A DNA stretch of 64,000 nucleotides, taken from NCBI RefSeq assembly GCF_020832045.1, contig NZ_JAFIFK010000012.1, positions 114,600-178,599 of the forward strand, read 5' to 3'. The notes beneath the pieces were generated by a model that saw nothing but the letters and a program-made list of their open reading frames with translations, did no database searches and was not told the origin of the DNA. Both the position numbers and the translations under genes were made by a program. Below, piece after piece: positions 36,592-46,148 of the stretch; the stretch's first letter is position 1, and every line of letters begins with the position of its first letter. The stretch is from Halomonas sp. (lineage in GTDB: Bacteria; Pseudomonadota; Gammaproteobacteria; Pseudomonadales; Halomonadaceae).

Positions 36592-37963
36592 GAGCCACCT
36601 CGAGCGCCGCCAGCAGCTTTTCATGAATGCCGCCAAAGCCGCCGTTGGACATGACCACGATACGGTCCATCGGTCGCGCCTCGGCGACCAGCGACGCCAC
36701 AAGTGCGTCGATGTCCTCCTCGAGGCACGCCGGAACCGGGCTCGCCTCGACTAGCGGGGCCAGCGACCAATCGAGGCCCGGCGGCTGGTACCAGTAAACC
36801 CGATCGGCTGCTGCGGTGCTCGCCATCAGGCGATCGCGTAGCGTGCCCAGACGCATGGTGTTGGAGCGCGGCTCGATCACCGCCAGCAAGCGTCCTCGCG
36901 GAGTGGCGGCGCGCAGGCCCTCTAGGGTGGCGGCAAAGGCCGTGGGGTGGTGAGCGAAGTCGTCGATGACCTGGACACCGCCCACCTCTCCGCGCACTTC
37001 CTGCCGTCGCCGCGGCGTTTCGAAGCGAGCGGCGGCGGCACAGGCACGCGCCAGATCGACCCCGCAGACGTGGGCTGCCGCCAAGGCCGCCAATGCATTT
37101 CGCGCATTGTAGATACCGGTCAACGGCCAATCGATGACGGCATCTTCATTGGTCTCGCCTTGCTGGTGTACCACGCGAAAACGCGATGCATCGTCGCGCT
37201 CAAGCTCCAACCTCCAGGGGCTCGAGGCCTGGTCACCGAAGCGCTCCACCGGGGTCCAGCAGCCCATCTCGAGCACACGATCCAGGGACGGCTCGCCATC
37301 CGCCACCAACAGCCTGCCGCGGCCCGGTACGCTGCGTACCAGGTAATGGAACTGACGCTCGATGGCGGCAAGATCAGGGAAAATATCCGCATGGTCATAT
37401 TCGAGATTGCCCAGCACTGCGATCTCGGGGCGGTAGTGAACGAACTTGGAGCGTTTGTCGAAGAAGGCAGTGTCATACTCGTCCGCCTCGACCACGAAGG
37501 GTGACCCGGGAGCGCCGAGCCGTGCCGACACGCCGAAGTTGCGCGGCACGCCGCCGATAAGAAAGCCTGGCTCGAGTCCGGCCGACTCGAGCAGCCAGGC
37601 CGTCAGGCTTGCCGTCGTGGTCTTCCCGTGGGTGCCGGCCACGGCGATCACCTGACGCCCCGGCAACACGTGCTCGGCCAGCCACTGCGGGCCTGACGTA
37701 TAGGGCAGACCCAGGTCGAGCAGCGCCTCGACCTCGGCATTTCCCCGCGACAGGGCATTGCCCACCACTACCAGATCGGGCAGTGGCTCGAGGTTGCTCG
37801 CGGCATACCCCTCGCGCAGAGCGATACCGGCCTCGATCAATTGAGTGCTCATGGGCGGATAGACGCCACTGTCCGAACCGGTGACGGTATGGCCCATATC
37901 ACGCGCCAGCAGTGCCAGACTGCCCATGAAAGTGCCACAGATACCGAGAATATGAACGTGCAT
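36584..37963 (-). CDS. mpl: Murein peptide ligase Mpl
   Basis: UDP-MurNAc:L-Ala-gamma-D-Glu-meso-DAP ligase of murein recycling. The Mur-ligase ATP motif is GTHGKTTTASL; MHVHILGICGTFMGSLA starts the protein. I start at the ATG at 37963 (459 residues); the GTG at 37981 has no ribosome-binding site. It is coupled to ubiX by overlap, and is divergent from pfp. Confidence 0.95.
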   Translation of the reverse strand: MHVHILGICGTFMGSLALLARDMGHTVTGSDSGVYPPMSTQLIEAGIALREGYAASNLEPLPDLVVVGNALSRGNAEVEALLDLGLPYTSGPQWLAEHVLPGRQVIAVAGTHGKTTTASLTAWLLESAGLEPGFLIGGVPRNFGVSARLGAPGSPFVVEADEYDTAFFDKRSKFVHYRPEIAVLGNLEYDHADIFPDLAAIERQFHYLVRSVPGRGRLLVADGEPSLDRVLEMGCWTPVERFGDQASSPWRLELERDDASRFRVVHQQGETNEDAVIDWPLTGIYNARNALAALAAAHVCGVDLARACAAAARFETPRRRQEVRGEVGGVQVIDDFAHHPTAFAATLEGLRAATPRGRLLAVIEPRSNTMRLGTLRDRLMASTAAADRVYWYQPPGLDWSLAPLVEASPVPACLEEDIDALVASLVAEARPMDRIVVMSNGGFGGIHEKLLAALEVAHG

Positions 37964-37992
37964 TAAGTCCGACCTTATCACCGGGTAGCGCA

Positions 37993-38060
37993 GGCAGGCA
38001 TCGCCTGCCGGTAGGGAATCGGCAGACTAGCACGGCGCGACGCCGGCCCTCCAGCCGGCG
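37993..38060. repeat. Two GC-rich hairpins between divergent mpl and pfp
   Basis: GGCAGGC-ATC-GCCTGCC (37993-38009, loop 38000-38002) and CGCCGGC-CCTCCA-GCCGGCG (38041-38060). They lie upstream of both divergent genes, so they are not ordinary terminators. They could be operators or cruciform-prone sites. Confidence 0.4.
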
Positions 38061-38143
38061 TGCAGGCTCGGCGCCTTTCGTCTAAAATACATCGCCTTGC
38101 CGTAACGCATGAAATGGAACTTTCCCAGGAGCACATAAGCCCC

Positions 38144-39403
38144 ATGGCCCAGCATAACGCCTTCTATGCCCAGTCTGGCGGTGTCACCGCCGTGATCAAT
38201 GCCAGTGCCTGCGGCGTGATCGAAGCCTGCCGCCAACACTCCGATCGCATCGGCAAGGTCTATGCCGGACACAACGGCATCATCGGCGCCCTGACCGAGG
38301 ATCTTATCGACGTCAGCCAGGAATCCGACGAAACGATCGCTGCCCTGCGCCACACCCCTGGCGGCGCCTTCGGCTCCTGCCGCTACAAGCTCAAGGACAT
38401 CGAAAGCCACCGCACCCAGTACGAACGCCTCATCGAAGTGTTCAAGGCGCATGACATCCGCTATTTCTTCTACAATGGCGGTGGCGACAGCGCCGATACC
38501 TGTCTCAAGGTCTCGCAGCTTTCCGATAAGCTGGGCTACCCGCTGACCGCCATCCACGTGCCCAAGACCGTGGACAACGACCTGCCCATCACCGACAACT
38601 CGCCGGGCTTCGGCAGCGTAGCCAAGTACATCGCCACCTCCACTCTGGAAGCGTCGCTGGACATCGCCTCGATGTGCGCCACCTCGACCAAGGTATTCGT
38701 ACTCGAGGTCATGGGTCGCCACGCCGGGTGGATCGCCGCGGCCGGCGCGCTGGCTGGAGAAGGCGAAGGCCAGCCGCCCCACCTGGTGATCTTTCCCGAG
38801 GTACCCTTCGAGCGCAGCAAGGTAATGACTCGCGTCGAGGAGTGCGTCGAGAAATACGGCTACTGCGTCATCGTGGTCTCGGAAGGCGCCCGCTACGAGG
38901 ACGGCACCTTTCTGGCCGACTCGGGCAATACCGACGCTTTCGGTCACCGCCAGCTCGGTGGCGTGGCACCGACGCTGGCTGGCATGGTCAAGCAGGATCT
39001 GGGCTACAAGTATCACTGGGCCGTAGCCGACTACCTGCAACGAGCCGCACGCCACCTTGCATCGCGCACCGACGTCGAGCAGGCCTATGCGGTGGGACAG
39101 CAGGCGGTGGAGCTCGCCGTCGCCGGCAAGAATGCCATGATGCCGGCTATCAAACGCATCAGCGATTCGCCCTATGAATGGCGCATCGAGCCAGCTCCTC
39201 TGGCAGAGGTGGCCAACCGCGAGAAGTTCATGCCCCGCGAGTACATTCGCGAGGACGGCTTCGGCATCACCGAGGCCTGTCGCCGCTATCTGTCGCCCTT
39301 GATTCAGGGCGAAGACTACCCGCCGTTCGAGAACGGTCTGCCCAAGGTAGCCAAGCTCAAGCTGGCCAAGGTGGAGCGCAAGCTTCCCGAATTCACGCTG
39401 TAA
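38144..39403 (+). CDS. PPi-dependent 6-phosphofructokinase
   Basis: Phosphorylates fructose-6-P, with pyrophosphate as the probable donor, and may run reversibly. The 419-residue protein has the PFK fold: YAQSGGVTAVINA at the N-terminus, NGGGDS where ATP-PFKs have GGDGS, and PKTVDNDL where ATP-PFKs have GTIDND. The Lys in PKTVDND is a recognised marker for PPi-type enzymes (family knowledge). MGRHAGW is also conserved. Start chosen at the ATG at 38144 (MAQHNAFYAQSGG). It is close to ppa, which hydrolyses the same donor. Confidence 0.88.
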   Translation: MAQHNAFYAQSGGVTAVINASACGVIEACRQHSDRIGKVYAGHNGIIGALTEDLIDVSQESDETIAALRHTPGGAFGSCRYKLKDIESHRTQYERLIEVFKAHDIRYFFYNGGGDSADTCLKVSQLSDKLGYPLTAIHVPKTVDNDLPITDNSPGFGSVAKYIATSTLEASLDIASMCATSTKVFVLEVMGRHAGWIAAAGALAGEGEGQPPHLVIFPEVPFERSKVMTRVEECVEKYGYCVIVVSEGARYEDGTFLADSGNTDAFGHRQLGGVAPTLAGMVKQDLGYKYHWAVADYLQRAARHLASRTDVEQAYAVGQQAVELAVAGKNAMMPAIKRISDSPYEWRIEPAPLAEVANREKFMPREYIREDGFGITEACRRYLSPLIQGEDYPPFENGLPKVAKLKLAKVERKLPEFTL

Positions 39404-39423
39404 GGCGAACGCGGCACTGCAAA

Positions 39424-39455
39424 GCAAGAGCCCTGGCACCGGCCAGGGCTCTTGC
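39424..39455. terminator. Hairpin between converging pfp and kinase/phosphatase genes
   Basis: Perfect 14-bp stem GCAAGAGCCCTGGC (39424-39437) with 39442-39455, loop ACCG. Short A/T flanks (AAA before, GTTAG after) give weak U-runs; it may act in both directions. Confidence 0.65.
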
Positions 39456-39482
39456 GTTAGAGCTTGCAACGCCGAGCGGTTC

Positions 39483-41246
39483 TTACTTAAGAAGCCAGGA
39501 AAGCACCAGCAGCAGTAACAGAATGCCCGCCACCCCCTGCCAGAAGTTGGCTGGATCGCGCAGGAAACGGCGCGGATCGCGACGCCTCGGCTTGTCGCGT
39601 CCCTCATGGTGTCTTAGCGCATAAAGCAGCTCTGAAAGACGCCTGAAACGCAGGGATCGCTGCGGGTCCAGGGCGCGGCGCAGCGTATCGTCGAGCTGAG
39701 CTGAGATTTCGGGGTTGAACAACCTGGCACTACGATAGTCGAGCTGTTCGAGGTCGGTGTGGCTGCGCAGCCGATCGGGCGTCAACTCATAGGGCAATGC
39801 TCCGGTGAGCAGCCAGTAGACGGTAGACGCCAGCGAATATTGATCGCTACGCCTCCCGACACTGTCATCCAATGCATACTCCGGCGCACTGTGCTCGGAA
39901 AGACCGGTTTGGCGGGCAAGCTCACGTGAGCGCCTATGTCCGTCAAGGTCACGCATGTGACAGGCACTGAAGTCGGTCAACACCACCTGTCCATGGACAT
40001 CGATCAGAATGTTGTCGGGATGAATACGCTGATGCAGCACGTCACGGTGATGCAGCGCCTGCATCGCCTTGCCTAACTGCACGGCTATATCCAGTCGCTG
40101 GGCCAGGCTGGCCTGAGGGTGGCGAAGAGCCCACTCGGTGAGGGTCATGCCCTCCACGTAGGCCATTAGGTAATAGAGATAACGACGCGGCCGCGAGGAC
40201 TCCATGACACGAGCCACGAACGGCGACTTGACCCGCTCCACCACCCACTGCTGAAGCAAGAAGTGCTCGAGATAGGCGTTGCGATTGGAGAGCTCCGGAC
40301 TCGGAGCCTTCATCACCATTTCCCGCTCGGTACGGGTGTCGCGCACCCGATAGACCCGGGATTGCGCAGTACGTGAGAGCACTTCCTGCACTTCCAGACC
40401 GTCGATGCGCTCGCCCAACGACAGCTCGGGTGGGATAGGCAGGTCCCCATAGATACGACTGGGATGATCGCGCTCTTCTTCGGGCAGCTGGTCGATGCGC
40501 ACCAGTTGGAAGCAGAACTGATCGGCGCCGTAGCCACGCTCCTGCGCCCTGTCGCGAGCGGCGGCGGCCAACCGTTCGCAGGCGGCGTCGAGGTCACTGG
40601 CATCCTGGCGGATCAAGCCGACATAGTCGGAGGGCATCAACGTACCGCGGACCGCCTGAGTGGTGAAAAGGAAGAGATCCCCCTGCTTCAGAGGGAGCTG
40701 CAGGTAATCGATATCGATACTGCCGTCCAGACCCAGAGCTCGCGACGGATAGCGATAGCCGCCGAGGTCGGTGATATGGTCTCGCGAGAGCTGTTCGAAT
40801 TCGGCTCCGCGCAGACGGAAGATGAGCGTATCGCCCATGTGAAACAGGTGCGCTTCGCGACCGCGATAGACCATGGCCGAGAGCGAGGCCACATAGCCGC
40901 CGCCTTCGACGAAGGTGCTCTGGCTGTAGCACCAGCCATTGAGTGCGCGCAGCACGCGGGTAGCCGACGTCTTCACGTCCCAGTGGTCGGGCGTGGAGAA
41001 ATAGTCGGCCAGAAAGCCGCGAACGCTAAGGTCGCCCGCCTGCTTGGCGATGCCGTTGCGCGAGCTGGTATCGCTGATGACGGCGCTGGCACCCTTGGCG
41101 ATGTACTGCGCTGGCTGCTCGGGTATGCGCACCGACATGGAGCTACGGTGGCGCCGTCGATCCGGAGCCACGAAGGCTTGCCCGACACTCAGCGCAAGCC
41201 GGTTGGTCGGCAAAACGCGCTCCTTCAAGATATCGCCACTGATCAC
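39483..41246 (-). CDS. Fused PP2C-like and Ser/Thr kinase-like protein with damaged catalytic sites
   Basis: A 587-residue protein: PP2C-like domain (about 40-255), kinase-like domain (about 285-545), basic linker and one C-terminal membrane segment (about 570-586). Overall it matches the bifunctional kinase/phosphatases of Pseudomonas. In the PP2C part the usual DG becomes ISDT (D59 kept), TDG becomes TQA (195-198), and the N-terminal metal motif is not visible. In the kinase part K313 (VMK), N412 and D425 (DFS) are kept, but the catalytic loop is HQRIHPDN, with Arg407 where Asp belongs. Probably a pseudoenzyme or scaffold. Start GTG at 41246, GGAG at 6 bases; a TTG at 41213 is also plausible. 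Confidence 0.85.
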   Translation of the reverse strand: MISGDILKERVLPTNRLALSVGQAFVAPDRRRHRSSMSVRIPEQPAQYIAKGASAVISDTSSRNGIAKQAGDLSVRGFLADYFSTPDHWDVKTSATRVLRALNGWCYSQSTFVEGGGYVASLSAMVYRGREAHLFHMGDTLIFRLRGAEFEQLSRDHITDLGGYRYPSRALGLDGSIDIDYLQLPLKQGDLFLFTTQAVRGTLMPSDYVGLIRQDASDLDAACERLAAAARDRAQERGYGADQFCFQLVRIDQLPEEERDHPSRIYGDLPIPPELSLGERIDGLEVQEVLSRTAQSRVYRVRDTRTEREMVMKAPSPELSNRNAYLEHFLLQQWVVERVKSPFVARVMESSRPRRYLYYLMAYVEGMTLTEWALRHPQASLAQRLDIAVQLGKAMQALHHRDVLHQRIHPDNILIDVHGQVVLTDFSACHMRDLDGHRRSRELARQTGLSEHSAPEYALDDSVGRRSDQYSLASTVYWLLTGALPYELTPDRLRSHTDLEQLDYRSARLFNPEISAQLDDTLRRALDPQRSLRFRRLSELLYALRHHEGRDKPRRRDPRRFLRDPANFWQGVAGILLLLLVLSWLLK

Positions 41247-41359
41247 CGCTCGCTCCGAATGACTGGCCGAACCGCCTGACGTCGGCCATCATACACGCTT
41301 GCGGCGATTACCACCTGTCAACCAAAGCCCAAGCCGGGACGCCCCTCACCTATGTCGAA

Positions 41360-41389
41360 TTGGTAATCCCCAGGCCGGCTACGTATAAT
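41360..41389 (+). promoter_or_regulatory. ppa promoter
   Basis: TTGGTA (41360-41365), an 18-base spacer and a perfect TATAAT (41384-41389). Transcription would begin near 41396, leaving a leader of about 43 nt before the ppa ATG. Confidence 0.65.
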
Positions 41390-41438
41390 TCTGCGCATTT
41401 TGCGGTGTCTCAACTTTTCGCCAACGAAGGAAGCGACG

Positions 41439-41969
41439 ATGAACTTCGACCACATCCCCGCCGGCAAGGACCTCCCCAATGACGTCTATGTCGCCATCGA
41501 GATCCCAGCCAACCACGCTCCGATCAAGTACGAGATCGACAAGGAGATGGGGACCCTTCTCGTGGATCGCTTCATGGCCACGCCGATGTTCTATCCGGCG
41601 AACTATGGCTTCATCCCCCACACGCTGGCCGACGATGGCGACCCGCTGGACGCCCTGGTGGTAACGCCCTATCCGGTCCAGGCCGGCAGCATCATCCGTG
41701 CACGTCCGGTCGGCATTCTGAACATGACCGACGAAGCCGGGGAAGATGCCAAGCTCGTCTGTGTACCCCATGCCAAACTCACCACTCTCTATGACGACGT
41801 ACAGGAAGTGGCCGACCTGCCTGAACTGCTGCGCCAGCAGATCGCGCATTTCTTCGAGAACTACAAGGATCTCGAGAAGGGCAAGTGGGTGAAGGTGGAA
41901 TCCTGGGAAGGTGCCGATGCCGCACGCAAGGCCATCGAGAAGTCCGTGGCCGCCTACGAAAAGGCCTGA
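41439..41969 (+). CDS. ppa: Inorganic pyrophosphatase
   Basis: Family I soluble pyrophosphatase (176 residues): KYEIDKEMG, the catalytic signature DGDPLDALV and GKWVKVE near the C-terminus. It hydrolyses PPi from biosynthesis. The ATG at 41439 has GAAGGAAG upstream; frames upstream to 41400 lack conservation. It is divergent from the kinase/phosphatase gene, and near the PPi-type PFK. Confidence 0.96.
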   Translation: MNFDHIPAGKDLPNDVYVAIEIPANHAPIKYEIDKEMGTLLVDRFMATPMFYPANYGFIPHTLADDGDPLDALVVTPYPVQAGSIIRARPVGILNMTDEAGEDAKLVCVPHAKLTTLYDDVQEVADLPELLRQQIAHFFENYKDLEKGKWVKVESWEGADAARKAIEKSVAAYEKA

Positions 41970-41987
41970 GCCTGGCCAACCCCTTGC

Positions 41988-42023
41988 CGAACGGGCCGCC
42001 ACTGGGCGGCCCGTTCGCCTTTC
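41988..42023 (+). terminator. Rho-independent terminator of ppa
   Basis: A 13-bp stem CGAACGGGCCGCC (41988-42000) with 42005-42017, loop ACTG, followed by CCTTTCT. Confidence 0.75.
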
Positions 42024-42180
42024 TGCGACAATGAGGCGCAGCATGGTGGCGTGGAAGCCATTCAAACGCTACCTGTGACTGGGTTATGCTTGAATGACGC
42101 TTCACCCCGGTCCGGGAACTCGGCGTCTCGCTTCAGGGTCCCTGTAGCACCCGGCCTCGCTTCGAAAAGGAACGCTTGCG

Positions 42181-44028
42181 TTGACTAGCCGCCCTCTCGC
42201 CATACGCCTGATCTTCAGCCTGCTGCTGTGGCTGCCGCTGTTCGCCCATGCCCAGTGGTTCTCCTCCTCTTCCACCAATCAGAGCAATTTTCTACCGGTG
42301 ATGGAGGCCTTTCAGCCCAGCGCCTGGCATGACGGTGAAACACTCTTCATCGGCTTCGAGAATGCCGAGGGGTATTACCTCTATCGCCACCAGCTCGGAG
42401 TCGAGAGCCGTGACGGGGCGTTCGAGGTCGGCGAGCCCGAGATACCACCGGGAGAGTTCAAGAGCGACGAATTCCTCGGCGACGTGTATGTCTTCTATGA
42501 TCGGTTGGTTTTCGAAGCGCCTCTGCAGGGCTCCGCCGAGGGCCCGCTGGAGGTTACGGTTCGCTTTCAAGGCTGCGCCGATGCCGGCCTTTGCTACCCA
42601 CCCGAGCGGGTCGAGCTGCAGGCGCCTGCCAGTGAAATGCCGGCCGCTTTCGCCGGGTGGCGAGAGGGCGGCGATGCAAGCGGCAACGGTGCGAACCGAC
42701 CGGCACCACCCACCTTGCAGAGCCAGGACGGTCGCTTCAGCAGCCTCATGAGTGAAGCCAGCCTGCCGCTGGTGCTTGGTCTTTTCTTCCTGGCTGGACT
42801 GGGCCTGACCTTCACTCCCTGCGTGCTACCGATGGTGCCGATTCTCTCGTCGATCATCGTCGGTCAGAACCCGACCCGCCCGCGTGCCTTTGCCCTGTCT
42901 GCCAGCTACGTAGCCGGCATGGCGCTCACCTATGCGTTGGTTGGCGTGCTGATGGGCCTGTTCGGTGCCGGCCTCAACCTGCAGGCACACCTGCAATCCG
43001 CTCCTGTGCTGATCGTCTTTGCCGTGCTCTTCGTGCTCTTTGCCATGGCCATGTTCGGCACCTTCGATCTGCGCCTTTCTCCACGTCTGGCGGGAAGAGT
43101 CGATGCCTGGCAAGACCGTGCCCAGCGCAGCGGACCGCTTGGTCTGGCCGGCGCAGGCTCTCTCTCCGTGCTGGTAGTGTCCCCCTGCGTCTCGGCACCC
43201 CTGGCCGGGGCTCTGGTATTCATCTCATCCACCGGCGATGCCGTGATGGGTGGCGCGGCTCTGCTGGCACTGGGCCTAGGCATGGGCGTGCCGCTGCTTC
43301 TGGTCGGCACCTTCGGGGCTACCGCACTACCTCGCAGCGGTGCATGGATGAACGGGTTCAAGATCGCTTTCGGCATTCTTCTGCTTGGCGTCGCCGTGTG
43401 GCTGATCGAGCGCTTGGTGCCGCCGGCGGTCAGCCTGCTCCTCTGGGCGGCCTTGGCGATCGGCAGCGCTTTGGCGCTTGGCGCCCTGTCGCTCAATCTG
43501 GCCCAAGGCTGGCCCCGGGTGCGCCAGGCCGGCGGCCTGCTGTTGTTGGCCTGGGGCATCGCCCTGGTGTTCGGCGCCGCAATGGGTAGCAGCGACCCGC
43601 TTCGCCCGCTGGCATTGTATTCAACCGGCACCTCGAACGTTGACGCCCTGGAGGTGACCACGGTAGAAGACCTCGACGCTCTCAATGCCACGCTCAGGGA
43701 ACGGACGGAACAAGGTCAACCGGCTTTCGTTCACTTCACTGCCGACTGGTGTATCTCCTGTAAACAGATGGAGCGCCAGGTCTACCCGGATCCTCAGGTC
43801 GCCGAGTCACTGGCACGCTTCGCCCGCATCAACGTCGATGTTACCCGCACCGACGCCGCCAGCCGTGAGCTGCTCGATCACTTCGGCCTGTTCGGCCCAC
43901 CGAGCCTGCTATTCTTCAGCGGTGATGATGAAATTCGCGAGGCCCGCATTCAGGGCGAGGTCAGGGCAGGAGAGCTCGCCAGTCACCTCCAAGGCTTGCT
44001 CCAGTGGATCGATCAGCCGCACAGCTGA
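42181..44028 (+). CDS. dsbD: Thiol:disulfide interchange protein DsbD
   Basis: Carries electrons from cytoplasmic thioredoxin to periplasmic reductases. Signal peptide ending near AHAQ (about 22), an N-terminal periplasmic alpha domain with a Cys pair (GCADAGLCY), eight or so membrane segments (about 190-460) with the conserved cysteines in FTPCVLPM and VSPCVSAP, and a C-terminal thioredoxin-like domain with CISC. Length 615. The start codon is TTG at 42181 with AGGA upstream. accB follows. Confidence 0.95.
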   Translation: MTSRPLAIRLIFSLLLWLPLFAHAQWFSSSSTNQSNFLPVMEAFQPSAWHDGETLFIGFENAEGYYLYRHQLGVESRDGAFEVGEPEIPPGEFKSDEFLGDVYVFYDRLVFEAPLQGSAEGPLEVTVRFQGCADAGLCYPPERVELQAPASEMPAAFAGWREGGDASGNGANRPAPPTLQSQDGRFSSLMSEASLPLVLGLFFLAGLGLTFTPCVLPMVPILSSIIVGQNPTRPRAFALSASYVAGMALTYALVGVLMGLFGAGLNLQAHLQSAPVLIVFAVLFVLFAMAMFGTFDLRLSPRLAGRVDAWQDRAQRSGPLGLAGAGSLSVLVVSPCVSAPLAGALVFISSTGDAVMGGAALLALGLGMGVPLLLVGTFGATALPRSGAWMNGFKIAFGILLLGVAVWLIERLVPPAVSLLLWAALAIGSALALGALSLNLAQGWPRVRQAGGLLLLAWGIALVFGAAMGSSDPLRPLALYSTGTSNVDALEVTTVEDLDALNATLRERTEQGQPAFVHFTADWCISCKQMERQVYPDPQVAESLARFARINVDVTRTDAASRELLDHFGLFGPPSLLFFSGDDEIREARIQGEVRAGELASHLQGLLQWIDQPHS

Positions 44029-44236
44029 GCCCATGTCCTACAGCGGCAATACGCAACCGAACACTGTTCTCGACCAGCTGGACATCCCCGGCGATTTTAG
44101 GCACACTCCGCCAACAACGCACTTCAAGGCCGATAGCGTCGGCAATGTTCGTCATCTTGCCGCGATCTATCGAAAGTTGGACAGGGTTAACAGCGCCCTC
44201 GCCCTACCGCCATTTACCCACCGGTCGAGACTCAAC

Positions 44237-44701
44237 ATGGATATCCGCAAGGTCAAGAAGCTGATCGAGCTGCTCGAAGAATCCAACATCAGTGAAATCG
44301 AGATTCAGGAAGGCGAAGAATCGGTGCGTATCAGCCGGCACCCCAACGGAGTGAGCTGGCCCCAGCCCCCCATGCCGCAGTATGCCGCTCCCTATGCGAC
44401 ACCCAGTCAGCCCGCACCCTCTTCCGCAGCCAGCCCCGCCGAAGAGGCTCCGGCGGCAGCCTATCGGGGTCACGCACTGACATCCCCCATGGTCGGAACC
44501 TTCTACCGCAGCCCGGCCCCCGGTTCGAAAGCTTTCGTGGAAGTGGGTCAAAGCGTCAAAAAGGGCGAAACCGTGTGTATCGTGGAAGCCATGAAGATGA
44601 TGAACCAGATCGAAGCCGATCGCGACGGCGTCATCGAGGCGATTCTGGTCGAGGACGGCGAGCCGGTCGAATTCGACCAGCCGATGCTCGTTATTTCCTG
44701 A
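44237..44701 (+). CDS. accB: Biotin carboxyl carrier protein of acetyl-CoA carboxylase
   Basis: 154 residues: the conserved N-terminus [16 protein letters not shown], an Ala/Pro-rich linker (about 38-75) and a biotinyl domain with the target lysine in EAMKMM. It forms acetyl-CoA carboxylase with AccC and AccA/AccD (not in the window). The frame is open upstream to 43685 and has an ATG at 44033, but the family start is 44237. Unlike many gammaproteobacteria, aroQ does not precede it. The 200-base gap after dsbD probably carries the accBC promoter. Confidence 0.96.
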   Translation: MDIRKVKKLIELLEESNISEIEIQEGEESVRISRHPNGVSWPQPPMPQYAAPYATPSQPAPSSAASPAEEAPAAAYRGHALTSPMVGTFYRSPAPGSKAFVEVGQSVKKGETVCIVEAMKMMNQIEADRDGVIEAILVEDGEPVEFDQPMLVIS

Positions 44702-44728
44702 TCCTTCACCGACACTGGCGGACCCCCT

Positions 44729-46069
44729 ATGCTGGACAAGGTACTCATCGCCAACCGTGGCGAGATCGCCCTGAGAATTCTGCGTGCCTGCAAGGAGTTG
44801 GGCATCAAGACCGTGGCGGTTCACTCCAAGGCCGACCGCGAGCTGATGCACGTACGTCTGGCCGACGAAGCCGTATGCATCGGCCCGGCCCCCTCGGCGC
44901 AATCCTATCTGAACATTCCGGCGCTGATCAGCGCCGCGGAAGTCACCGATTCCAGTGCCATTCACCCTGGCTATGGTTTTCTTTCCGAGAACGCCAACTT
45001 CGCCGAGCAGGTGGAACGCTCCGGCTTCGTCTTCATCGGCCCGCGCGCCGAGACCATTCGCCTGATGGGTGACAAGGTCAGCGCCATCGAAGCGATGAAG
45101 CTGGCCGGCGTACCTACCGTGCCCGGCTCGGACGGTCCGCTGGGTGACGACGAGGGCGACAACATGGCCATCGCCCGGCGTATCGGCTATCCGGTGATCA
45201 TCAAGGCGGCCGCCGGGGGCGGGGGCCGCGGCATGCGCGTGGTGCACACCGAGGGGCACCTGCTGTCAGCGATCACCGTAACCCGTACCGAGGCACACGC
45301 GGCGTTTGGCGATGGCACGGTATACATGGAGAAGTTTCTCGAGCGTCCACGTCACGTCGAGGTACAGGTACTGGCCGACGGCCAGGGCAACGCCATTCAC
45401 CTGTACGATCGTGATTGCTCCCTTCAGCGCCGACACCAGAAGGTGCTGGAAGAGGCTCCGGCACCGGGAATCGACCCCGAAGCACGTGCCAAGGTGCTGG
45501 AAGCCTGCCGTCAGGCCTGCATCGAGATCGACTATCGCGGCGCCGGCACCTTCGAGTTCCTCTATGAAGATGGGCAGTTCTTCTTCATCGAGATGAATAC
45601 CCGGGTGCAGGTGGAGCACCCTGTCACTGAAATGGTGACGGGTGTGGATATCGTGCGTGAACAGCTGCGCATTGCGTCGGGCCTGCCGCTGTCGATCCGC
45701 CAGGAAGACGTCAAGGTCAGCGGGCATGCCTTCGAGTGTCGCATCAATGCGGAAGACGCCCGCACCTTCCTGCCCTCTCCCGGCAAGGTTACGCTCTACC
45801 ATCCACCGGGCGGCCTTGGCGTGCGCATGGATTCGCATCTCTATACCGGTTACACCGTACCGCCCCACTACGACTCGCTGATCGGCAAGCTGATCACCTG
45901 GGGCGATAGTCGTGAGATCGCCCTGACCCGCATGCGCAACGGGCTGGACGAACTGCTGGTGGAAGGGATCAAGACCAACACCGACCTGCACAAGGATCTG
46001 GTCCGCGATGGCCACTTCCAGCAGGGCGGCGTCAACATTCACTATCTGGAGAAGAAGCTCGGCTCCTAG
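44729..46069 (+). CDS. accC: Biotin carboxylase subunit of acetyl-CoA carboxylase
   Basis: ATP-dependent carboxylation of the biotin on AccB. All expected features are present: N-terminal [23 protein letters not shown], the glycine-rich loop [21 protein letters not shown] and the catalytic [14 protein letters not shown]. Length 446. It lies 27 bases after accB, in one operon. It is the best comparison for the degenerate paralogue at 18106-19119. Confidence 0.97.
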   Translation: MLDKVLIANRGEIALRILRACKELGIKTVAVHSKADRELMHVRLADEAVCIGPAPSAQSYLNIPALISAAEVTDSSAIHPGYGFLSENANFAEQVERSGFVFIGPRAETIRLMGDKVSAIEAMKLAGVPTVPGSDGPLGDDEGDNMAIARRIGYPVIIKAAAGGGGRGMRVVHTEGHLLSAITVTRTEAHAAFGDGTVYMEKFLERPRHVEVQVLADGQGNAIHLYDRDCSLQRRHQKVLEEAPAPGIDPEARAKVLEACRQACIEIDYRGAGTFEFLYEDGQFFFIEMNTRVQVEHPVTEMVTGVDIVREQLRIASGLPLSIRQEDVKVSGHAFECRINAEDARTFLPSPGKVTLYHPPGGLGVRMDSHLYTGYTVPPHYDSLIGKLITWGDSREIALTRMRNGLDELLVEGIKTNTDLHKDLVRDGHFQQGGVNIHYLEKKLGS

Positions 46070-46101
46070 GAAGACGACACTTGGAACGAGCATCGCTCCC
46101 G

Positions 46102-46125
46102 GCAGGGTGGCCACGGCCACCCTGC
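46102..46125 (+). terminator. Hairpin between accC and prmA
   Basis: GCAGGGTGGCC (46102-46112) pairs with GGCCACCCTGC (46115-46125), 32 bases past accC. There is no strong T-run, so partial read-through into prmA is likely. Confidence 0.5.
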
Positions 46126-46148
46126 TTGCGTTAGTCACGGAGAACCTC

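Noticed and set aside
38027..39607. 526-codon - frame opposite the phosphofructokinase
   Set aside because: The + strand carries full PFK motifs; the antisense frame runs through the terminator and has no family features.
44033..44236. In-frame ATG that would extend AccB by 68 residues
   Set aside because: The extension has no resemblance to AccB, whose family start is [15 protein letters not shown] at 44237.
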